A stretch of 64,000 nucleotides of DNA from Chimaeribacter coloradensis (GCF_002858715.1 NZ_PJZH01000019.1:1-64000); one strand, 5' to 3'; counted from the first letter of the stretch, positions 24,962 through 35,046 are shown. The notes: generated from the sequence alone by a model not told the origin. Numbers and translations are program-made.

Positions 24962-26065
24962 TTAACTGATAATCATATCGTCACGGTGAACGGCCACCGG
25001 ACCGTACTCATAACCGAGGATATCGTTGATCTGTTGCGAGTGATACCCGGCGATCATGCGCATCGCATCACTATTATAGCGGCTGACGCCGTGCGCCAGG
25101 TCGCGCCCCGCCAGGTTGCGGATGCGGATCACCTCGCCGCGCGAGAAGACGCCCTTCACCTCGCGGATGCCTTTCGGCAGCAGCGAGCTGCCGCGCTCCA
25201 GCATCGCGGCGACCGCGCCGTCGTCGATGGTGATCTCCCCGGCCGGGGGTGCGCCGAAGATCCAGCGCTTGCGGCTCTCCAGCGGCGTCTCCAGCGCGTG
25301 GAAACGGGTGCCGACGGAGGTGCCGGTGATCACATCACCGATCACGTCGGGGCGGCTGCCGGCGGCGATGATCACGTCGATGCCCGCGCGGCAGGCGACG
25401 TCCGCCGCCTGGAGTTTGGTGGCCATGCCGCCGGTGCCGAGGCCGGAGACGCTGTCCCCGGCGATGCCGCGCAGCGCATCGTCGATGCCGGTGACTTCGC
25501 GGATCAGCTCCGCTTCCGGGTTTTTGCGCGGGTCAGCGGTGAACAGCCCCGGCTGGTCGGTGAGCAGCAGCAGCTTGTCCGCGCCGCCGAGGATCGCCGC
25601 CAGCGCGGAGAGGTTGTCGTTATCGCCGACTTTGATCTCGGCGGTCGCCACCGCGTCATTCTCGTTGATCACCGGCACGATGTGGTTATCCAGCAGCGCG
25701 CGCATGGTGTCACGGGCGTTGAGGAAGCGCTCGCGGTCTTCCAGGTCGGCGCGGGTCAGCAGCATCTGCCCGACGTGGATGCCGTAAATCGAGAAGAGCT
25801 GCTCCCACAGCTGGATCAGGCGGCTCTGCCCCACTGCCGCCAGCAGCTGTTTGGAGGCGATGGTGGCGGGCAGCTCAGGGTAGCCCAGGTGCTCACGCCC
25901 GGCGGCGATCGCCCCGGAGGTCACGATGATGATGCGGTGCCCTGCGGCGTGTTGCTGGGCGCACTGGCGCACCAGCTCCACAATGTGGGCACGGTTCAGG
26001 CGGCGCGATCCGCCGGTGAGCACGCTGGTGCCCAGTTTTACAACCAAAGTCTGGCTGCCACTCAT
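24962..26065 (-). CDS. proB: Glutamate 5-kinase
   Basis: 367-aa kinase making gamma-glutamyl phosphate from glutamate, the proline-feedback-controlled step. The amino-acid kinase domain (about residues 1-255) has '[12 protein letters not shown]', '[17 protein letters not shown]', 'INENDAV' and '[12 protein letters not shown]'; a C-terminal PUA domain (about 275-360) follows. ATG 26065 gives the usual start '[14 protein letters not shown]'; an in-frame ATG farther upstream is not supported. Unlike in E. coli, no phoE lies between proB and crl: the gap is only 139 bp. Confidence 0.98.
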   Translation of the reverse strand: MSGSQTLVVKLGTSVLTGGSRRLNRAHIVELVRQCAQQHAAGHRIIIVTSGAIAAGREHLGYPELPATIASKQLLAAVGQSRLIQLWEQLFSIYGIHVGQMLLTRADLEDRERFLNARDTMRALLDNHIVPVINENDAVATAEIKVGDNDNLSALAAILGGADKLLLLTDQPGLFTADPRKNPEAELIREVTGIDDALRGIAGDSVSGLGTGGMATKLQAADVACRAGIDVIIAAGSRPDVIGDVITGTSVGTRFHALETPLESRKRWIFGAPPAGEITIDDGAVAAMLERGSSLLPKGIREVKGVFSRGEVIRIRNLAGRDLAHGVSRYNSDAMRMIAGYHSQQINDILGYEYGPVAVHRDDMIIS

Positions 26066-26204
26066 AATTAGTCTGCCGTTGCGTCTGAAAAGGGAAAGGA
26101 TAGAGGAGTCTGGGAAGACCGTCACAGCGATCTTTGTAACAGGAGAGACGCGCCATGCCAACAGGCACGGCGCGAAATTAAAGGAAATCAGGGGGAAGCG
26201 CAGA

Positions 26205-26606
26205 TCAGGCGCTGAGTTTTACCGGCTCGTCAGCAAAGTGGTCAGCAGGGACCAGCGGCAGCTCCATCTCGTTCAGCATCGCTGCCAGACGGTGGTGGAA
26301 GTCGCGTAACGTGGTTTCCAGTTTCTCCTGCACTTCGGGGTCTTTAATCTTCTGGGCTTTCCAGACGCCCTCTTTGTCAAACAAGCCAAACTGGTAAACA
26401 TAGGTAAAACGCGTGGCCTCGGCCTGGAGTTCAATCCACCAGCCCCAGAACTCACGTTTCTCAGGCGCGGGTTTGACGTTGACACACACGGCCAGGCAAT
26501 CAAAAAAGAATTGCTCGTTCTGGCACTTTCCTTCCCGCAGATAAGGCCCCAGCGCCGCAAAACGCTTCATTAACCGGCTCTTAGGATGTCCGCTTGGTAA
26601 TGTCAT
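26205..26606 (-). CDS. crl: Sigma factor-binding protein Crl
   Basis: 133-aa protein that promotes assembly of RpoS with core RNA polymerase and so raises general-stress and curli gene expression. The sequence '[20 protein letters not shown]' and '[28 protein letters not shown]' are near-identical to E. coli Crl, including the Trp/Tyr-rich RpoS-contact surface ('[11 protein letters not shown]'). GGAGG lies about 6 nt before the ATG. Position between frsA and proB matches enterobacterial synteny. Confidence 0.96.
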   Translation of the reverse strand: MTLPSGHPKSRLMKRFAALGPYLREGKCQNEQFFFDCLAVCVNVKPAPEKREFWGWWIELQAEATRFTYVYQFGLFDKEGVWKAQKIKDPEVQEKLETTLRDFHHRLAAMLNEMELPLVPADHFADEPVKLSA

Positions 26607-26665
26607 TTTCTACCTCCTTATGGCGACGATCCTTTTTAACAAACCGATAAAAAATAGCAACTCTA

Positions 26666-27913
26666 TTAACGCATTTTACCCTTCAGCCAGCTGCTCATCT
26701 CTTCCATCGCCTGATGGAAACCGCGATAGACCGGCTTTTTGCCGATCTCCAGCAGCTTGCCGTCGCTGGAGGAGGAGACGATCAGGCGCGACTCCTCTTT
26801 CGGGCTGAACGGCTCATTCGGCCAGTAGCCGGAGAACATCGGCGTCGGGCAGCGGCGGCCGAGCAGCCCCTGGGTTTTCAGGGAGTAGCGGTTCAGCTCC
26901 ACCCGCAGCGCGGCATCGGAGGCGGTGCTCATGCCGAGGCGGCTCGCCAGCACATCCATATACATGTCCGGCACTGCCTCCTGCGCGGCGCTGTTGCACA
27001 TCAGGTTATGCACAATCGGCCCGAGGCAGGCCACGGCACGCAACCGCCGCGGCTCCAGGTAGGCGAGGCGCACCGCCACATTCGCGCCGAAGCGGAAGCC
27101 GAGCAGCGACACGCGGGTATGGTCAACCCACGGCACGTTGCCAAGCTGCGCCAGCACCTGCTGGTGCAGGAAGCTGGTGTCCTGCGTCAGTTTCCAGCGG
27201 GAGGAGAAGCCGATCGAGGGCATGTCGATGGTGAGCATCGCCATGCCGCGCGGGGCGAAGTAGTCACGGAACAGGCGGTAGTGGTCGCTCTGCATCATGT
27301 CCAGCCCGCCGCAGATCAGCACCGTCGGGTACGGCGCTTTGCCCTCGTGCGGCATATGCAGGAAGCCGCTGATCGGCGCGCCGCCGGGGATCGGGAACTC
27401 CAGCTCCTTGAGCTGGTAAGGCAGGTGCTGGGAGGCCTCTTCATAGGCGCGGTTCGACAGCACCTCCGCCTGGTCGGCCAGCTCATCCCCTTTCAGGTGC
27501 GGGTAGGCCGCGATGCTGTAGAGGTTGGCGGCCATCAGCCAGTATTCGCCGCGCGCCGCCGGGTCGGTGCTCTCCAGCGCTTTTTGCTGCCAGAGCATCG
27601 CCTGGTGCGACCACTCATAAATCCAGTTGCCGTTGCGGTAGCCGACCACCGTGTCCAGCAGTGCCTCATCGGTGCGTTCGGCCGGCGACGCGGCGATGCG
27701 CGCCAGCACCTCCTGCATCTCCAGCGCATCCACGCCGCGCCAGATCCACATCAGGCGGTTGATCATCCGGTACCAGTGGTGGGTCGCCTGCCCCTCCAGG
27801 GCGGACTCGGTGGTGAGCGCCGGGTGGTGGTGCGCACGCTTGACCAGCGTGGAGGTTTCCGGGTGCTTGAAACGGGGTTTGAACAGGATTTCCGACAGAT
27901 TGGCTTGGGACAT
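26666..27913 (-). CDS. frsA: Esterase FrsA (fermentation-respiration switch protein)
   Basis: 415-aa alpha/beta-hydrolase. The N-terminal helical domain is followed by '[61 protein letters not shown]', with the oxyanion-hole and nucleophile-elbow area near '[19 protein letters not shown]' (Gly-x-Arg-x-Gly in place of the usual Gly-x-Ser-x-Gly). E. coli FrsA (YafA, 414 aa) was reported to bind the glucose-specific EIIA component and influence the fermentation/respiration balance; a cofactor-independent pyruvate decarboxylase claim for the Vibrio protein has been disputed. Length and neighbours match. Confidence 0.93.
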   Translation of the reverse strand: MSQANLSEILFKPRFKHPETSTLVKRAHHHPALTTESALEGQATHHWYRMINRLMWIWRGVDALEMQEVLARIAASPAERTDEALLDTVVGYRNGNWIYEWSHQAMLWQQKALESTDPAARGEYWLMAANLYSIAAYPHLKGDELADQAEVLSNRAYEEASQHLPYQLKELEFPIPGGAPISGFLHMPHEGKAPYPTVLICGGLDMMQSDHYRLFRDYFAPRGMAMLTIDMPSIGFSSRWKLTQDTSFLHQQVLAQLGNVPWVDHTRVSLLGFRFGANVAVRLAYLEPRRLRAVACLGPIVHNLMCNSAAQEAVPDMYMDVLASRLGMSTASDAALRVELNRYSLKTQGLLGRRCPTPMFSGYWPNEPFSPKEESRLIVSSSSDGKLLEIGKKPVYRGFHQAMEEMSSWLKGKMR

Positions 27914-28034
27914 GTACAGCCTCCATGATGCAGTGGGCGGCGCGGATGCGGCCGGACATTATCGTGTGAGTGTACCAAATAACGCGGGACAGGGAGCGGG
28001 CTGGGTCAATATTGGGGCAGGTGCAGAAACAGAA

Positions 28035-28054
28035 CGCCCGGCAGAAGCCGGGCG
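28035..28054 (-). terminator. Hairpin downstream of gpt
   Basis: Eight-base perfect stem (CGCCCGGC/GCCGGGCG), 4-nt loop, 22 bp past the gpt stop, followed on the minus strand by TTCTGTTTC. Confidence 0.6.
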
Positions 28055-28075
28055 CGGGGGTATCACGGGCGGGGC

Positions 28076-28534
28076 TTAGCGGCCGCCGATCGGCTCAACG
28101 AAGGTCACGGCCATGTCCCACGGCTGCTCGATCCAGGTATCCTGCGGGATGTCGACCACGTAGTCGTCCACCAGCGGCTGGCCGGCCGGTTTGGCGAAAA
28201 TGGTAACAAAATGCGCTTTCGGGTACATCTCACGGATCGCGCGGGCGGTGCCGCCGGTGTCTACCAGGTCGTCGATGACGATAAAGCCTTCGCCGTCGCC
28301 TTCTGCGCGCTTGAGCACTTTCAGGTCGCGCTGGTTGTCGTGGTCGTAGCTGGAGATGCACACGGTATCAACATGGCGGATACCCAGTTCACGCGCCAGC
28401 AGGGCAGCCGGCACCAGGCCGCCGCGGCTCACCGCGATGATGCCCTGCCATTTGTCGGCCGGAAGCAGACGGTGTGCCAGTTTACGGGCCTGCATTTGCA
28501 ACATGTCCCAAGTAACGACGTATTTTTCGCTCAT
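28076..28534 (-). CDS. gpt: Xanthine-guanine phosphoribosyltransferase
   Basis: 152-aa salvage enzyme converting xanthine, guanine and, less well, hypoxanthine with PRPP into the nucleotides. It shows the PRPP-binding motif '[15 protein letters not shown]', the flexible-loop region after '[18 protein letters not shown]', and C-terminal '[18 protein letters not shown]'. Same length as E. coli Gpt. It is divergent from pepD, as in E. coli. It also offers the window a purine salvage counterpart to the urate catabolic genes 13 kb away. Confidence 0.97.
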   Translation of the reverse strand: MSEKYVVTWDMLQMQARKLAHRLLPADKWQGIIAVSRGGLVPAALLARELGIRHVDTVCISSYDHDNQRDLKVLKRAEGDGEGFIVIDDLVDTGGTARAIREMYPKAHFVTIFAKPAGQPLVDDYVVDIPQDTWIEQPWDMAVTFVEPIGGR

Positions 28535-28823
28535 AAAATCGTGTCCCAGCCAGCTATAAATTGGCTTAAAAGTATTCAGGGGGGAAAAGGTTGCGCGAGA
28601 TTATAGAGAGGCAGCCGGATAAAAACCAGTAACAATCGGCGAAAGCCGTGCCTTTTTTCCCGGCCCGGCCCGCGCACCACGCGGGAGAAAGTGATATTCT
28701 TCCGGATCCACGCCAGGGGTTTCTGGCGGCGCATTATCAACCTTAACATCCGCAGCACTCACCCTTTTCCGTGCCTGCCTGTACGTTATGCCGGGCCGGA
28801 GGTGCTGCCACAGGAGACTCATT

Positions 28824-30284
28824 GTGTCTGAACTGTCGCAACTCTCGCCACAGCCGTTGTGGGACATTTTCGCCAAGATCTGTTCGATTCCCCACCCCTC
28901 TTTCCACGAAGAAGCGCTGGCCCAGCACATTCTGGCCTGGGCCGCTGAGAAGGGCATCCACGCTGAGCGCGATCAGGTCGGCAACATCCTGCTGCGCAAG
29001 CCCGCCAAACCGGGCATGGAAAACCGCAAACCGGTGGTGCTTCAGGCACACCTCGACATGGTGCCGCAGAAAAACAACGACACCGTGCACGACTTCACCA
29101 AAGACCCGATCCAGCCCTACGTTGACGGCGAATGGGTAAAAGCGCGCGGCACCACGCTGGGCGCGGACAACGGCATCGGCATGGCGTCGGCGCTGGCGGT
29201 GCTGGCTGATGAGAGCGTGGCGCACGGCCCGCTGGAAGTGCTGCTGACCATGACCGAAGAGACCGGCATGGACGGCGCCTTCGGCCTCCAGCCAGGCTGG
29301 TTGCAGGGCGAAATCCTGATCAACACCGATTCCGAGGAAGAGGGTGAGATCTACATGGGCTGTGCGGGTGGCATCGACGTCACCACCACCCTGCCGTTGC
29401 AGCGCGAAACGCTGGCGGGCGGCTACACCACCCTGTCGCTGGTGATCAAAGGGCTGAAAGGCGGCCACTCCGGCGCGGACATCCACCACGGCCTCGGCAA
29501 CGCCAACAAGCTGCTGGCGCGTTTCCTGTTCGACAACGCCGCCCCGCTGGGCCTGCGCGTGCTCGACCTGAACGGCGGCACCCTGCGCAACGCCATCCCG
29601 CGTGAAGCCTCGGCCACCCTGGCGGTGCCGGCGGCGAACGTGGAAGCGCTGACCGCCCGCGTGAACGACTACCAGGCCACGCTGCAACACGAGCTGGCCG
29701 CAAAAGAGAAGAAACTGGCGGTGCTGCTCGCCCCGGCGGAAACCGGCGCACTGGCGCTGACCAATGCCTGCCAGGATCGCCTGCTGGCGCTGCTGAATGC
29801 AGTGCCGAACGGCGTGATCCGCATGAGCGACGCGGTGCCGGGCGTGGTGGAAACCTCCCTGAACGTGGGCGTGGTGACCATGACGGCGGACGAGGCGAAG
29901 ATCAACTGCCTGATCCGCTCCCTGATCGACAGCGGCAAGGATTACGTGGTGAGCATGCTGACCGCCCTCGGCCAGCTGGCGAACGCCACCACCACGCCGA
30001 AAGGCGGCTACCCGGGCTGGCAGCCGGACCCGCACTCCCCGGTGATGGGCCTGGTGCGCGAGACTTACCAGTCGCTGTTCGGCAAAACCCCGAACATTAT
30101 GGTGATCCACGCCGGGCTGGAATGCGGCCTGTTCAAAAAGCCTTACCCGGAGATGGACATGGTCTCCATCGGGCCAACCATCACCGGCCCGCACTCGCCG
30201 GACGAGCAGGTCCACATTGAGAGCGTCGGCCTCTACTGGCAGCTGCTCACCGCCCTGCTGAAGGCGATCCCTGAGAAGGCGTAA
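28824..30284 (+). CDS. pepD: Aminoacyl-histidine dipeptidase (peptidase D)
   Basis: 486-aa cytosolic M20 metallodipeptidase that cleaves unspecific dipeptides including carnosine-like Xaa-His. Metal ligands are visible: His in 'VLQAHLDMVPQ', Asp in 'LGADNGIGMA', Glu pair in 'MTEETGMDGA', Asp in 'INTDSEEEGEIY', and a C-terminal His in 'GPHSPDEQVHI'. Start is GTG 28824 ('SELSQLSPQPLWDIF'), as in E. coli, with AGGAGA 6 nt upstream; an in-frame ATG at 28788 lies without a ribosome site. Confidence 0.96.
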   Translation: MSELSQLSPQPLWDIFAKICSIPHPSFHEEALAQHILAWAAEKGIHAERDQVGNILLRKPAKPGMENRKPVVLQAHLDMVPQKNNDTVHDFTKDPIQPYVDGEWVKARGTTLGADNGIGMASALAVLADESVAHGPLEVLLTMTEETGMDGAFGLQPGWLQGEILINTDSEEEGEIYMGCAGGIDVTTTLPLQRETLAGGYTTLSLVIKGLKGGHSGADIHHGLGNANKLLARFLFDNAAPLGLRVLDLNGGTLRNAIPREASATLAVPAANVEALTARVNDYQATLQHELAAKEKKLAVLLAPAETGALALTNACQDRLLALLNAVPNGVIRMSDAVPGVVETSLNVGVVTMTADEAKINCLIRSLIDSGKDYVVSMLTALGQLANATTTPKGGYPGWQPDPHSPVMGLVRETYQSLFGKTPNIMVIHAGLECGLFKKPYPEMDMVSIGPTITGPHSPDEQVHIESVGLYWQLLTALLKAIPEKA

Positions 30285-30301
30285 CCTCCCCCTTCCCCAG
30301 C

Positions 30302-30330
30302 AAAAAGCGACGCCCCGGCGTCGCTTTTTT
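30302..30330. terminator. Bidirectional terminator, pepD / dinB
   Basis: Stem GCGACGCC/GGCGTCGC, 2-nt loop, flanked by A5 on one side and T6 on the other, so it can serve both convergent genes. Confidence 0.92.
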
Positions 30331-30356
30331 ATTGGCCGCGCGGCCTGCGTCCACCT

Positions 30357-31418
30357 CTAATCCCACGGCAATAACAGCTGGCGTTCCAGTTGCGGGTCGA
30401 GCAGCGTCACATGCAGCCCCACCAGCCGCACGCTGCGCCCGGCGCGCCGCTGCTCCCACGCCTGCTGCGCCACCGCCAGCAGGTCCGGCAGGTTCAGCTC
30501 CGGCCAGACGTGCTCCTGCGTGGTCTGCTGGAAATCCTGGAACTTCAGCTTCACCCCCTGCCGCGCAATCTGCAAATCGGGCCGCACCCGCCGCAGCCGC
30601 GCCTCCAGCTCCGGGTAGAGCCGGTCAGTGATCAGCGCCGCGCAGTCATCCCAGTCGCTGATGTCATTGGCCAGCGTGGTCTCGACACCCACCGACTTAC
30701 GCAGCCGGTCAGCGGAGACCTCCCGCTCATCAATGCCGTGGCTGCGCTCCCAGATCGCATGGCCGAACTTGCCGAAACGCTTGAGCAGGTCAGCCAGATC
30801 GTACCGCTGCACATCGGCGCAGGTCAGCAGCCCCAGCTCTTCGAGTCTGGCTGCCGTGACCTTGCCGACGCCGGGGATTTTGCTCAGCGGCAGATCCTGC
30901 AAAAACGCCGCCACGCCGCTGGGCGGGATCACAAACTGGCCGTTGGGCTTGTTGAGGTCAGAGGCGATTTTTGCCAGGAATTTCACCGGCGCGACCCCGG
31001 CCGAGGCGGTGAGCTGCAGCTCGTCCCAGATCGCCTGGCGGATCTCCCGGGCAATCAGGGTGGCCGAGCCGCTGCACTGTGGCGTGTCGGAGACATCAAG
31101 GTAGGCTTCATCCAGCGACAGCGGCTCAATCAGCGGCGTGTAGCGGGCAAAGATGTCACGGATATAGAGCGACGCCTCTTTATAGGCCGCCATCCGGCCG
31201 GGGATCACTTTCAGTTGCGGGCAGAGCTTCAGCGCCATCGCCGTGGACATGGCGCTGCGTACGCCATATTTGCGCGCCGGGTAGTTGGCGGTGCTGATCA
31301 CCCCGCGCCGGTCGGAGCTGCCGCCGATGGCGATCGGGATGTCGCGCAGGCGGGGGTCGTCACGCATCTCAACCGCTGCGTAAAAGCAGTCCATATCGAC
31401 ATGTATGATTTTACGCAC
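30357..31418 (-). CDS. dinB: DNA polymerase IV
   Basis: 353-aa Y-family translesion polymerase. Catalytic acids are in '[15 protein letters not shown]' (Asp8) and '[10 protein letters not shown]' (Asp/Glu near 103-104); '[12 protein letters not shown]' is the fingers region; a helix-hairpin-helix '[20 protein letters not shown]' and the little-finger domain follow. The C-terminus 'QLLLPWD' resembles the beta-clamp binding peptide (E. coli QLVLGL) in position. A LexA box lies 45 bp upstream, so it is SOS-induced. Size matches E. coli Pol IV (351 aa). Confidence 0.97.
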   Translation of the reverse strand: MRKIIHVDMDCFYAAVEMRDDPRLRDIPIAIGGSSDRRGVISTANYPARKYGVRSAMSTAMALKLCPQLKVIPGRMAAYKEASLYIRDIFARYTPLIEPLSLDEAYLDVSDTPQCSGSATLIAREIRQAIWDELQLTASAGVAPVKFLAKIASDLNKPNGQFVIPPSGVAAFLQDLPLSKIPGVGKVTAARLEELGLLTCADVQRYDLADLLKRFGKFGHAIWERSHGIDEREVSADRLRKSVGVETTLANDISDWDDCAALITDRLYPELEARLRRVRPDLQIARQGVKLKFQDFQQTTQEHVWPELNLPDLLAVAQQAWEQRRAGRSVRLVGLHVTLLDPQLERQLLLPWD

Positions 31419-31462
31419 CTTCCCCCCCGGCTCCTGCCTTCGTCACTCTGCCCGATGTATAC

Positions 31463-31478
31463 CTGTATAAGTATACAG
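31463..31478 (-). promoter_or_regulatory. LexA (SOS) box of dinB
   Basis: CTGTATAAGTATACAG has the invariant CTG-N10-CAG with an AT-rich centre, a near-perfect match to the enterobacterial LexA consensus. It lies 45 bp before the dinB start. Confidence 0.92.
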
Positions 31479-31638
31479 GCGGAAAGCGCCGCGGCTCAAG
31501 CCGCGCGGCTTGCGGCGCGGTGTCATGGATATGTCACTGAAAATGAATATGTTATTTAGCCATCATTACTTTCCGGCCGGCAGCTGCTGTGCTACTCCAC
31601 CGCCGTACACGTTTCCCTGCCTTGTTAAGGATAAAACC

Positions 31639-32514
31639 ATGTCACTCAGCAAAACGTTATTGATTGCCGCCTCCCTGCTGCTCGGCAGCGCCCCGGCCTG
31701 GGCCGCCCCACAGATTATCGCCCACCGCGGCGGCACCGGCGACGCGCCGGAAAACACCCTGCCGGCCATCGATCTGGCGCTGAAAAATGGCGCGCAGGCG
31801 GTGTGGGTTACCGTCCAGCTCAGTCAGGACGGTGTGCCGGTGCTCTACCGCCCCTCTGACCTGAGCGCCCTGACGCCGCTGAAAGGCGCGATCTCCTCCT
31901 ATACCGCCGCCGATCTGGCAAAAACCGACGCCGGCTGGGCCTTCAGCCAGGGCGATCAGCACCCCTGGCGCGGCAAACAGGTGGGCATCCCTACCCTGGC
32001 CGACGTATTAACGCGCCACCCGCAGGTGACCTTCTACCTCGACATCAAAACCCCGGACGCCGCACCGGAGAAGATGGCCGCCGCGCTGGCGAAGGTGCTG
32101 CACGAGACCCAAAGCCTGGCGCGCATCCGCGTCTACAGCACCGACAGCCGCTACCTCGACGCCCTGCCGCCGGAGGTGCCGCGCTTTGAAAGCCGCGACC
32201 TGACCCGCACTACACTGGCGAACATCACGATGGCGCACCAGTGTACGCTCGCCCCTTCCGCCGCCGAACGCTGGTTCGGGCTGGAGCTGCAACGCAAGGT
32301 GGAGGTGGTGGAGAAATATACCCTGGGCGAGGCGCGCTCTGCGGCCACGCTGGTCTGGGACAAGGAAGCAGTGGAGTGCTTCCGCAGCCGCGGCAAGGCG
32401 CACATCATTCTGTTTGGCGTCAACAGCCCGCAGGCGTTGCAGCAGGCCACCAGCCTCGGTGCGGAGGGGGTGCTGGTGGATGCGCCGTCACACTTCCGCG
32501 CCGCCCGCGGATAA
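31639..32514 (+). CDS. Exported glycerophosphodiester phosphodiesterase-family protein
   Basis: 291-aa protein with a Sec signal (about residues 1-23, 'LLIAASLLLGSAPAWAA') and a GDPD TIM-barrel domain. The start 'IIAHRGGTGDAPENTLPAIDLALKNGA' carries the catalytic His-Arg and metal Glu of the family, but the next motif reads 'WVTVQLSQDGVPVLYRPSDL', where typical enzymes have 'E-x-D-(V/L)' and 'H-D'. Loss of that second His and of the metal-binding acid suggests altered or lost phosphodiesterase activity. TAAGGA lies 7 nt before ATG 31639. Monocistronic, ending at a strong terminator. Confidence 0.82.
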   Translation: MSLSKTLLIAASLLLGSAPAWAAPQIIAHRGGTGDAPENTLPAIDLALKNGAQAVWVTVQLSQDGVPVLYRPSDLSALTPLKGAISSYTAADLAKTDAGWAFSQGDQHPWRGKQVGIPTLADVLTRHPQVTFYLDIKTPDAAPEKMAAALAKVLHETQSLARIRVYSTDSRYLDALPPEVPRFESRDLTRTTLANITMAHQCTLAPSAAERWFGLELQRKVEVVEKYTLGEARSAATLVWDKEAVECFRSRGKAHIILFGVNSPQALQQATSLGAEGVLVDAPSHFRAARG

Positions 32515-32545
32515 CCCCGCGGCGTTTACATGTTTATTTCAGGGG

Positions 32546-32572
32546 GCAGCGGCATCTTGCCGCTGCTTTTTT
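32546..32572 (+). terminator. Terminator of GDPD-family gene
   Basis: Nine-base stem GCAGCGGCA/TGCCGCTGC, 3-nt loop, then T6. Confidence 0.9.
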
Positions 32573-32733
32573 CTTATTCAGCGATATAGGTTCCAAAAAA
32601 TATCATTTTCCCCCCATTGCTAAATAACTAATCAGCTTTACTATGAGTCAGCCCCGCTCCGGGGCGGCAAAGGCATACGCCGGGGCGCTCGCCCGCAGGC
32701 AACGATGGTTTTTTATAATAAGCAGGAATGATA

Positions 32734-33456
32734 ATGGGCAAAATCGCGCTGATGCTTGCGATGTTTCTCTGTTTGCCTTGGGTAGCCACCCCCAGCTCCG
32801 CCAGCGAGCAGGTACCGGTTACGCAAAATATTAAACAGCAATTATTGGGTACACCGGTCTATATTCAGATCTTCAAAGAAGAACGTACTTTAGAGTTATA
32901 CGGCAAGATGGGGAACGAGTTCCGCCTGCTGGGCGCGTACCGTATCTGCAACTTCTCCGGCGGCCTCGGCCCGAAACGGCGTGAAGGGGATTTCAAAAGC
33001 CCGGAAGGGTTCTACAGCGTGGACATCCGCCACCTGAAACCTAACAGCCGCTTCTACCGCGCCATCAACATCGGCTACCCGAACGCCTATGACCGGGCGC
33101 AGGGCTATTCCGGTAACTACCTGATGATTCACGGGGAGTGCAAATCCATCGGCTGCTACGCGATGACCAATGCCTACATGGATGAGATCTTCACCTATGT
33201 TGACGCGGCGCTGCGTAACGGGCAGGTGAAAGTGGATATCGCCATCTACCCGTTCCGCATGACGGACACCAACCTCCAGCGCCACCGCATGTCCTCTTAC
33301 TATACGTTCTGGCGCGGCCTGCAACCGGGCTACCGCTACTTCAGTGAGAAACACCTGCCGCCGACGGTGACCGTCGCCAACGGCCAGTATGTGTTTAACC
33401 CGGCGATTATCGGCACGCAGAACATCTCAGAGTATGCGTTCACCGAAACGAAATAG
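32734..33456 (+). CDS. dpaA: YafK / DpaA (LdtF) L,D-transpeptidase-family protein
   Basis: 240-aa exported protein with a signal peptide (about 1-22, 'LMLAMFLCLPWVATPSSA') and a YkuD-type L,D-transpeptidase domain. The active-site block 'YLMIHGECKSIGCYAMTN' carries the conserved His and the S/x-x-G-C-(Y/F/R) catalytic Cys. In E. coli this protein removes Braun lipoprotein from peptidoglycan (amidase activity) rather than forming crosslinks. ATG 32734 is preferred over 32728 because AGCAGGA ends 6 nt before it and would abut the earlier ATG. Converges on yafJ with a 30-bp overlap, same neighbours as in E. coli. Confidence 0.92.
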   Translation: MGKIALMLAMFLCLPWVATPSSASEQVPVTQNIKQQLLGTPVYIQIFKEERTLELYGKMGNEFRLLGAYRICNFSGGLGPKRREGDFKSPEGFYSVDIRHLKPNSRFYRAINIGYPNAYDRAQGYSGNYLMIHGECKSIGCYAMTNAYMDEIFTYVDAALRNGQVKVDIAIYPFRMTDTNLQRHRMSSYYTFWRGLQPGYRYFSEKHLPPTVTVANGQYVFNPAIIGTQNISEYAFTETK

Positions 33457-34194
33457 CGCGAACTCGCCTGGTGCAATCTTGTGCCAGGTTTCGTTGCCGG
33501 TCAGCGGCTGGGTGGCAATCACCGAGACCACATCATTGGGTGTGGTCTGCTGCTGAAAATCGATCTCCACATCCCTGTCGAGCAAGGTCGCTTTGCCGAA
33601 CGGAGCGCGGCGGGTGATAAAGTGCAGGTTGGTGGAGCAGTAGGCCATCACGAACCGCCCATCTGACAACAGCATATTGAATACCCCCTTCTCCCGCAGC
33701 TGATCGGCCAGTGACGCAATAAAGCGGAACACTGACGGCCAGTTGCCGGGCGTGCGTGGGTAGCGCTGCGTCAGCTGGTTCAGTAGCCAGCAGAAGGCAT
33801 ATTCACTGTCCGTCTGCCCGATCGGGCGCAGCGCGCCGGTCTCCAGCTGGCGGTAGCCGGTGAGCTGGCCGTTGTGGGCGTACGTCCAGTTACGGCCCCA
33901 CAGTTCGCGGGTGAAGGGGTGGGTATTCTCCAGCGCCACTTCGCCGCGGTTCGCCTGCCGGATGTGGGAGACCACGGCGCAGGATTTGATCGGGTACTCC
34001 TGCACCAGCCGGGCGATCGGCGAGTTGAAACTGGGCTGCGGATCTTTAAAGGTGCGGCAGCCCAGCCCCTCATAAAAGGTAATGCCCCAGCCATCTTTAT
34101 GCGGCCCGGTGCCGCCGCCGCGCTGCACCAGCCCGGTAAAGCTGAAGCAGATATCGGTGGGCACGTTGGCGCTCATCCCGAGCAGTTCACACAT
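33427..34194 (-). CDS. yafJ: Class II glutamine amidotransferase YafJ
   Basis: 255-aa Ntn-type glutaminase. Cys2 after the initiator Met ('MCELLGMSAN') is the nucleophile, with 'GPHKDGWGITFYEG', 'SHIRQANRGEVALENTHPFTRELWG' and 'YAHNGQL' completing the GATase_2 active site. It lacks a synthase domain, so its acceptor is unknown. The gene overlaps the 3' end of dpaA by 30 bp in convergent orientation and lies 37 bp downstream of gmhA, as in E. coli. Confidence 0.93.
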   Translation of the reverse strand: MCELLGMSANVPTDICFSFTGLVQRGGGTGPHKDGWGITFYEGLGCRTFKDPQPSFNSPIARLVQEYPIKSCAVVSHIRQANRGEVALENTHPFTRELWGRNWTYAHNGQLTGYRQLETGALRPIGQTDSEYAFCWLLNQLTQRYPRTPGNWPSVFRFIASLADQLREKGVFNMLLSDGRFVMAYCSTNLHFITRRAPFGKATLLDRDVEIDFQQQTTPNDVVSVIATQPLTGNETWHKIAPGEFALFRFGERIL

Positions 34195-34231
34195 CGCCTC
34201 TCTCCTTCTGTGACAACCGCGGCAACACCCC

Positions 34232-34813
34232 TCAGCGGCTGCTCATCTCTTTCTCAATCAGCATGATCAGGATGTGAATCACTTTGATGTGAATCTCCTG
34301 GATGCGGTCAGCGTAGCCGAAGTGCGGCACACGGATCTCAACGTCCGCGCTGCCGTCCATCTGGCCGCCATCTTTGCCGGTCAGGGTGATCACTTTCATG
34401 CCTTTGGCGCGTGCCGCCGCAATTGCTTTGATCACATTGCCGGAGTTGCCGGAGGTGGAGATGCCGAGCAGCACATCGCCGCGCTGGCCCACCGCCTCAA
34501 TAAAGCGGGAGAAGACGAACTCGTAGCCGAAATCGTTGCTGACGCAAGAGAGGTGGCTGACGTCGGAGATGGCGATCGCCGGGTAGCCCGGGCGGTTCTC
34601 GCGGTAGCGGCCGGTGAGTTCCTCGGCGAAATGCATGGCGTCACAGTGTGAGCCGCCGTTGCCGCAGGAGAGCACCTTGCCGCCGGACTTGAAAGCGTCC
34701 GCCAGCAGCACGGCCGCCTGCTGGATCGCCGCCAGGTTAGCTTCATCGCTGAGGAAATTGTTCAGAGTTTCAGCAGCTTCGTTCAGTTCGTTACGGATTA
34801 AATCCTGGTACAT
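34232..34813 (-). CDS. gmhA: Phosphoheptose isomerase
   Basis: 193-aa SIS-domain enzyme that turns sedoheptulose 7-phosphate into D-glycero-D-manno-heptose 7-phosphate, the first step of the LPS inner-core heptose pathway. '[24 protein letters not shown]' and '[18 protein letters not shown]' form the sugar-phosphate site; His and Glu in 'AMHFAEE' and '[10 protein letters not shown]' are catalytic. ATG 34813 gives the E. coli GmhA start '[13 protein letters not shown]'. The upstream in-frame ATG at 34879 is not needed. Confidence 0.97.
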   Translation of the reverse strand: MYQDLIRNELNEAAETLNNFLSDEANLAAIQQAAVLLADAFKSGGKVLSCGNGGSHCDAMHFAEELTGRYRENRPGYPAIAISDVSHLSCVSNDFGYEFVFSRFIEAVGQRGDVLLGISTSGNSGNVIKAIAAARAKGMKVITLTGKDGGQMDGSADVEIRVPHFGYADRIQEIHIKVIHILIMLIEKEMSSR

Positions 34814-35012
34814 GACAGCCTCTTGATAGCCCGATGGCATGAAAATTCTTCCGCTGTGCAGTGTAGCGGATTGCCCCATGAGCGAGAAGCGTTGTCACGC
34901 CCGGCCTGCCCTTTTGGCAACCGGTGCGGTGGGAATGTGAGCCAGATTGTAATTAGCATGTAAACGTATTGCTAAAAAAATAGCCATCATCTACAACCTA
35001 TACATCATCAAC

Positions 35013-35023
35013 AGGTCAGACCT
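35013..35023 (+). promoter_or_regulatory. FadR operator before fadE
   Basis: AGGTCAGACCT is a perfect palindrome with the GGTC-N-GACC core of FadR sites, within ACAGGTCAGACCTCCT at 35011-35026. It ends 23 bp before the fadE ATG, so FadR should repress fadE until long-chain acyl-CoA appears. Confidence 0.82.
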
Positions 35024-35046
35024 CCTACAACTTAGGGAGCATTCAA

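Noticed and set aside
24506..26071. 521-codon frame opposite proA/proB
   Set aside because: It runs antisense to two complete, well-conserved genes. High third-position GC leaves the opposite frame free of stops; the sequence is rich in Arg/His/Gln/Ala and matches no family.
28743..30215. 490-codon frame opposite pepD
   Set aside because: Shadow of pepD. pepD has all its metal ligands and a proper GTG start with ribosome site.
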